NCBI GenBank assembly: GCA_000434535.1
Contig: FR878571.1
Coordinates: forward strand, 1-8,556
DNA from: Collinsella sp. CAG:166
GTDB taxonomy: Bacteria > Actinomycetota > Coriobacteriia > Coriobacteriales > Coriobacteriaceae
DNA length: 8,556 nt
Reading direction: 5' to 3'
Part shown: positions 6,126 to 8,556 of the stretch, piece after piece
Layout: each line of letters begins with the position of its first letter
How positions within the stretch are numbered: the stretch's first letter is position 1
Position numbers and translations under genes: made by a program
Notes under the pieces: generated by a model
Told to the model about the DNA's origin: nothing
Database searches by the model: none
What the model saw: the letters and a program-made list of their open reading frames with translations, nothing else

Positions 6126-7040
6126 ATGACTGATGCCGTTGAGGTTCTGCGAATTGACTCGCTTACGGATGAGCGGCTCGATGCCTACGTGCGACTGACC
6201 GAACGCGAGCTACGCTGCGTGCTGGAGCCGCAAAAGGGCATCTTTATCGCCGAGAGTGCCAAGGTTATCGAGCGCGCGGTGCGTGCCGGATATGAGCCGG
6301 TGAGCTTTCTTTTGGGCGAACGCTGGCTCGACCAGATGATGCCGCTGTTTGAGCGCCTGGTTGTGCGCGAGGACGCCGGCCCTGTTCCTGTGTTCGTTGC
6401 CTCCATGGAGCTCATGGAGCAGTTGACGGGCTTTAACGTGACGCGCGGCGCGCTGGCGGCGTTCCGCCGCCCGCGTCAGATTCCGGTTGATGAGTTCTTG
6501 GACGGCGTCGTCGAGGCGGCGGGGGAGCGACCGGTGCGCGTATGCGTGCTCGAGGGTATTGTCGACCACACGAACGTGGGCGCGATTTTCCGCTCGGCCG
6601 CCGCGCTCAATGTCGACGGCATTCTGGTGAGCCCCACGTGTTGCGATCCGTTGTATCGTCGCTCGGCTCGTGTGAGCATGGGCACCGTGTTTCAGGTGCC
6701 GTGGACGCGTATCGGCAGTGAGGCGCGCGTGTGGCCGCATGACGGCCTGGCGGCGCTGCACGATGCCGGTTTTTCGTGTGCCGCCATGGCGTTGACGGAT
6801 GATTCCGTTTCGCTGGACGATCCCGTGCTGCAGGAGATTGATCGCCTGGCGATCTTTATGGGCACCGAGGGCGCCGGCCTGGGTGCCAAGACCATCGCGG
6901 GCTGCGACCGGGCCGTGCGCATTCCGATGGCGCACGGGGTCGATTCGCTCAACGTGGCCGCGGCGAGTGCCGTCGCCTTTTGGCAGCTGTGCCCGCACGT
7001 GAGCAATGAGTATCACTACCAGCCGGGTTTGTATCACTAG
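6126..7040 (+). CDS. SpoU/TrmH-family RNA 2'-O-methyltransferase
   Basis: This is a SPOUT-superfamily enzyme that transfers a methyl group from S-adenosylmethionine to a ribose 2'-OH in rRNA or tRNA; the exact target cannot be read from sequence. The 304 residues have an N-terminal SpoU substrate-binding region (about 30-115, with FIAESAKVIERAV at 40-52) and a C-terminal knotted domain. The three SpoU motifs are clear: EGIVDHTNVGAIFRSA (143-158, Asn150 and Arg156), FMGTEGAGL (244-252) and IPMAHGVDSLNVAAASA (266-282, with the Ser-Leu-Asn). The ATG at 6126 has AAAGGAG 13 bases upstream and a weaker GCAGG five bases upstream; an earlier in-frame ATG at 6093 has no ribosome site. The ordinary annotation would be 23S rRNA (guanosine-2'-O)-methyltransferase RlmB or a TrmH-like protein, and I cannot choose between them. 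Confidence 0.92.
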   Translation: MTDAVEVLRIDSLTDERLDAYVRLTERELRCVLEPQKGIFIAESAKVIERAVRAGYEPVSFLLGERWLDQMMPLFERLVVREDAGPVPVFVASMELMEQLTGFNVTRGALAAFRRPRQIPVDEFLDGVVEAAGERPVRVCVLEGIVDHTNVGAIFRSAAALNVDGILVSPTCCDPLYRRSARVSMGTVFQVPWTRIGSEARVWPHDGLAALHDAGFSCAAMALTDDSVSLDDPVLQEIDRLAIFMGTEGAGLGAKTIAGCDRAVRIPMAHGVDSLNVAAASAVAFWQLCPHVSNEYHYQPGLYH

Positions 7041-7165
7041 GCAGATAGTTCGCACCGGGCTCTGACTCGGGGTGTTTCGGTCGACGCCGGTCGGTGCTAA
7101 GCTGCTATTGGTTTTGGCCTTAAATTGCCGTTTTGTTGTTTGTCGTATGCTGGTGGGGAGGGCGT
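7041..7165. other. Non-coding gap upstream of the MATE gene
   Basis: No gene fits here. A TAAGCT (7098-7103) with TTTCGG (7075-7080) 17 bases upstream is a possible but weak promoter. GCACCG near 7051 can pair with CGGTGC near 7092 around a long loop, too loose to call a terminator. A strong purine-rich ribosome site, GGGGAGGG (7155-7162), ends the gap. Confidence 0.35.
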
Positions 7166-8515
7166 GTGGCTAAGAAATCTACGGCTATCGATGTAACGCA
7201 GGGTGTCATTTGGCAGCAGCTGCTTTCGCTGTGCGTTCCCATCTTTTTTAGTTCGTTTTTTCAGCAGGCCTACACGCTTATCGGTACCTATATCGTCGGC
7301 CAGTTTGGCGGCAAGCTTGCGCTGGGTGGCATTCAGGCCACGATGGTGCTCACCGAGCTCTGCATTGGCTTTTGCGTTGGCGTCGGCGCCGGGTGCGCGG
7401 TCATTACCGGTCAGTATTTTGGCCAGCACGATGATGAGCGACTGAGTCGTTCGGTCCATACGGCCATGACGCTCGCGCTGGTGGGCGGTATCGTTTTCTC
7501 GATTCTTGGCATAGTGTTCGTTGAGCCCATGCTGGTGCTTATGAACACGCCGCATGAACTATTGGCCGAGGGCGTGGCCTATGCTCGTTGTTATTTTGCC
7601 GCTATGGTTGCGGCACTGCTGCTCAATATGGGAACGGCACTGCTGCGCGCCGTGGGCGACACGCGCGGGCCTGCTGTGATCATCGCTTCCGGCTGCCTTG
7701 TTAATGCGGTGCTGGATGTCATCTTCGTTGCCGTGCTTCATATGGAGGCTCTGGGCTGCGGCATCGCGGTGGCGCTGACCATTTGCTCCAACGCCACGAT
7801 GATCGTGATTCGCATGATGCACGCACCGGGCGCGTGGCGGCTTTCACTGTCCAGACTCGGCATTGATCCTGGCATTTGTAAGACCATGATCTCGTGTGGT
7901 CTTCCGCTTGGCTTTCAGTCTGCTGCGTATTCGATTTCCAACGTTTTGATTCAGGTGTCGGTCAATTCGTTTGGTGCCGATGTCACCACGGCGTGGGGTC
8001 TTTCGGGCCGCTTGGATGGCATTGTCTGGATGGTTACCGAGGCACTTGGCGTGTCGATCACCACGTTCTCGGCACAGAACTTTGGCGCGCGCAACTACGA
8101 GCGCATGCGCAAGGGCTACCATACGTCGCTTGTGCTGTCGTTTATGCTCATTGGTGGCCTGTCTGCCGTGCTGCTGGTGTTCTCGGGTCCGTTGTCGCGT
8201 CTGTTTGTCGACGATGCTTCGATTTCGGCGTACACCACGACGATTCTTCATTTTATCGCGCCGTTCTACGCGATCTTCTCGATTATCGAGAACGCGTCGG
8301 GCTCCATTCGTGGTGCCGGCGTGAGCTTGCAGCCCATGATGCTCACGATTTTTGGCACCGTCGTGCTCAGGGTGATTTGGGTGTTTGCGATTATGCCGTT
8401 CGATCCGTCGCTTGAGCACCTGCTGCTGGTTTACCCTGTAACCTGGCTCATCACAGCCACGATGTTCACCATCTACCACCACAGCGGCAACTGGCTCGGC
8501 CGCGCCACTGCCTAA
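7166..8515 (+). CDS. MATE-family multidrug/sodium antiporter
   Basis: MATE proteins export organic cations, drugs or metabolites across the inner membrane in exchange for Na+ or H+. The GTG at 7166 was chosen because GGGGAGGG lies four to ten bases upstream; the frame is open to a TTG at 7133 that lacks a ribosome site. The product is 449 residues with about twelve hydrophobic segments, near 19-40, 52-76, 98-118, 139-161, 168-192, 195-216, 238-262, 284-302, 319-341, 355-377, 391-412 and 417-437. The two halves carry matching family motifs: GQYFGQHDDERLSRS (82-96) in the first and AQNFGARNYERMRKG (303-317) in the second, plus LLRAVGDTRGP (159-169) with its counterpart ASGSIRGAGVSLQP (377-390). 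It resembles the NorM/DinF-like MATE proteins common in gut Gram-positives. The substrate is unknown, and neighbours give no hint. Confidence 0.93.
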   Translation: MAKKSTAIDVTQGVIWQQLLSLCVPIFFSSFFQQAYTLIGTYIVGQFGGKLALGGIQATMVLTELCIGFCVGVGAGCAVITGQYFGQHDDERLSRSVHTAMTLALVGGIVFSILGIVFVEPMLVLMNTPHELLAEGVAYARCYFAAMVAALLLNMGTALLRAVGDTRGPAVIIASGCLVNAVLDVIFVAVLHMEALGCGIAVALTICSNATMIVIRMMHAPGAWRLSLSRLGIDPGICKTMISCGLPLGFQSAAYSISNVLIQVSVNSFGADVTTAWGLSGRLDGIVWMVTEALGVSITTFSAQNFGARNYERMRKGYHTSLVLSFMLIGGLSAVLLVFSGPLSRLFVDDASISAYTTTILHFIAPFYAIFSIIENASGSIRGAGVSLQPMMLTIFGTVVLRVIWVFAIMPFDPSLEHLLLVYPVTWLITATMFTIYHHSGNWLGRATA

Positions 8516-8548
8516 TGACCCGTAGGGGACGGAGGAAAACGGATCATT
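8514..8548. repeat. Imperfect inverted repeat after the MATE gene, possible intergenic repeat element
   Basis: AATGACCCGT (8514-8523) and ACGGATCATT (8539-8548) are inverted copies with one mismatch in ten, around a purine-rich AGGGGACGGAGGAAA. On the minus strand the mismatch becomes a G-U pair, so an RNA from that strand would fold better. The left arm starts inside the MATE stop codon. There is no T-run, so terminator function is weak. I suspect a dispersed REP-like element, but only one copy lies in this window. Confidence 0.45.
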
Positions 8549-8556
8549 GGCCCGGC

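Noticed and set aside
7051..7097. GCACCG/CGGTGC pairing as a terminator after the methyltransferase gene
   Set aside because: Six or seven pairs around a loop of about thirty bases and no adjacent T-run make it too weak to call.

Overview
The window is high-GC bacterial chromosome. It reads as a member of the Coriobacteriia (Actinomycetota), possibly Collinsella or a close relative. That guess rests on base composition, codon use and the overall look of the proteins, not on a database match. Nearly all of it is coding. There are eight protein genes, no RNA gene, no CRISPR array and no insertion sequence.

Bases 1-3541 (+) hold a tight housekeeping operon: the 3' end of smc (chromosome condensation), then ftsY (SRP receptor) and ffh (SRP GTPase). 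The smc stop overlaps the ftsY start by one base, and the ffh Shine-Dalgarno overlaps the ftsY stop, so the three are probably translationally coupled. A 20-bp perfect hairpin at 3560-3605 closes the operon and probably also terminates the convergent gene from the other side.

Bases 3659-4503 (-) hold the most unusual locus. One gene fuses a DUF134/UPF0251 helix-turn-helix domain to a NifX/NifB-type (dinitrogenase Fe-Mo cofactor-binding) domain and ends in a Cys/His-rich tail. A near-perfect internal Shine-Dalgarno and ATG at the domain junction could also yield the NifX-like domain alone. Its promoter region carries two copies of the palindrome CTGRCATATGTCAG, 53 bp apart, flanking the candidate -35/-10. 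My inference is a self-regulating, metal- or cluster-responsive regulator.

Bases 4600-6016 (+) hold thyA and folA, coupled by overlap of a Shine-Dalgarno with a stop codon. Together they make dTMP from dUMP and recycle the dihydrofolate that this produces.

Bases 6017-8515 (+) hold a SpoU/TrmH-family RNA 2'-O-methyltransferase and a 12-helix MATE-family exporter, each behind a non-coding gap of about 110-125 bp. The window ends in a short inverted repeat that looks like part of an intergenic repeat element.
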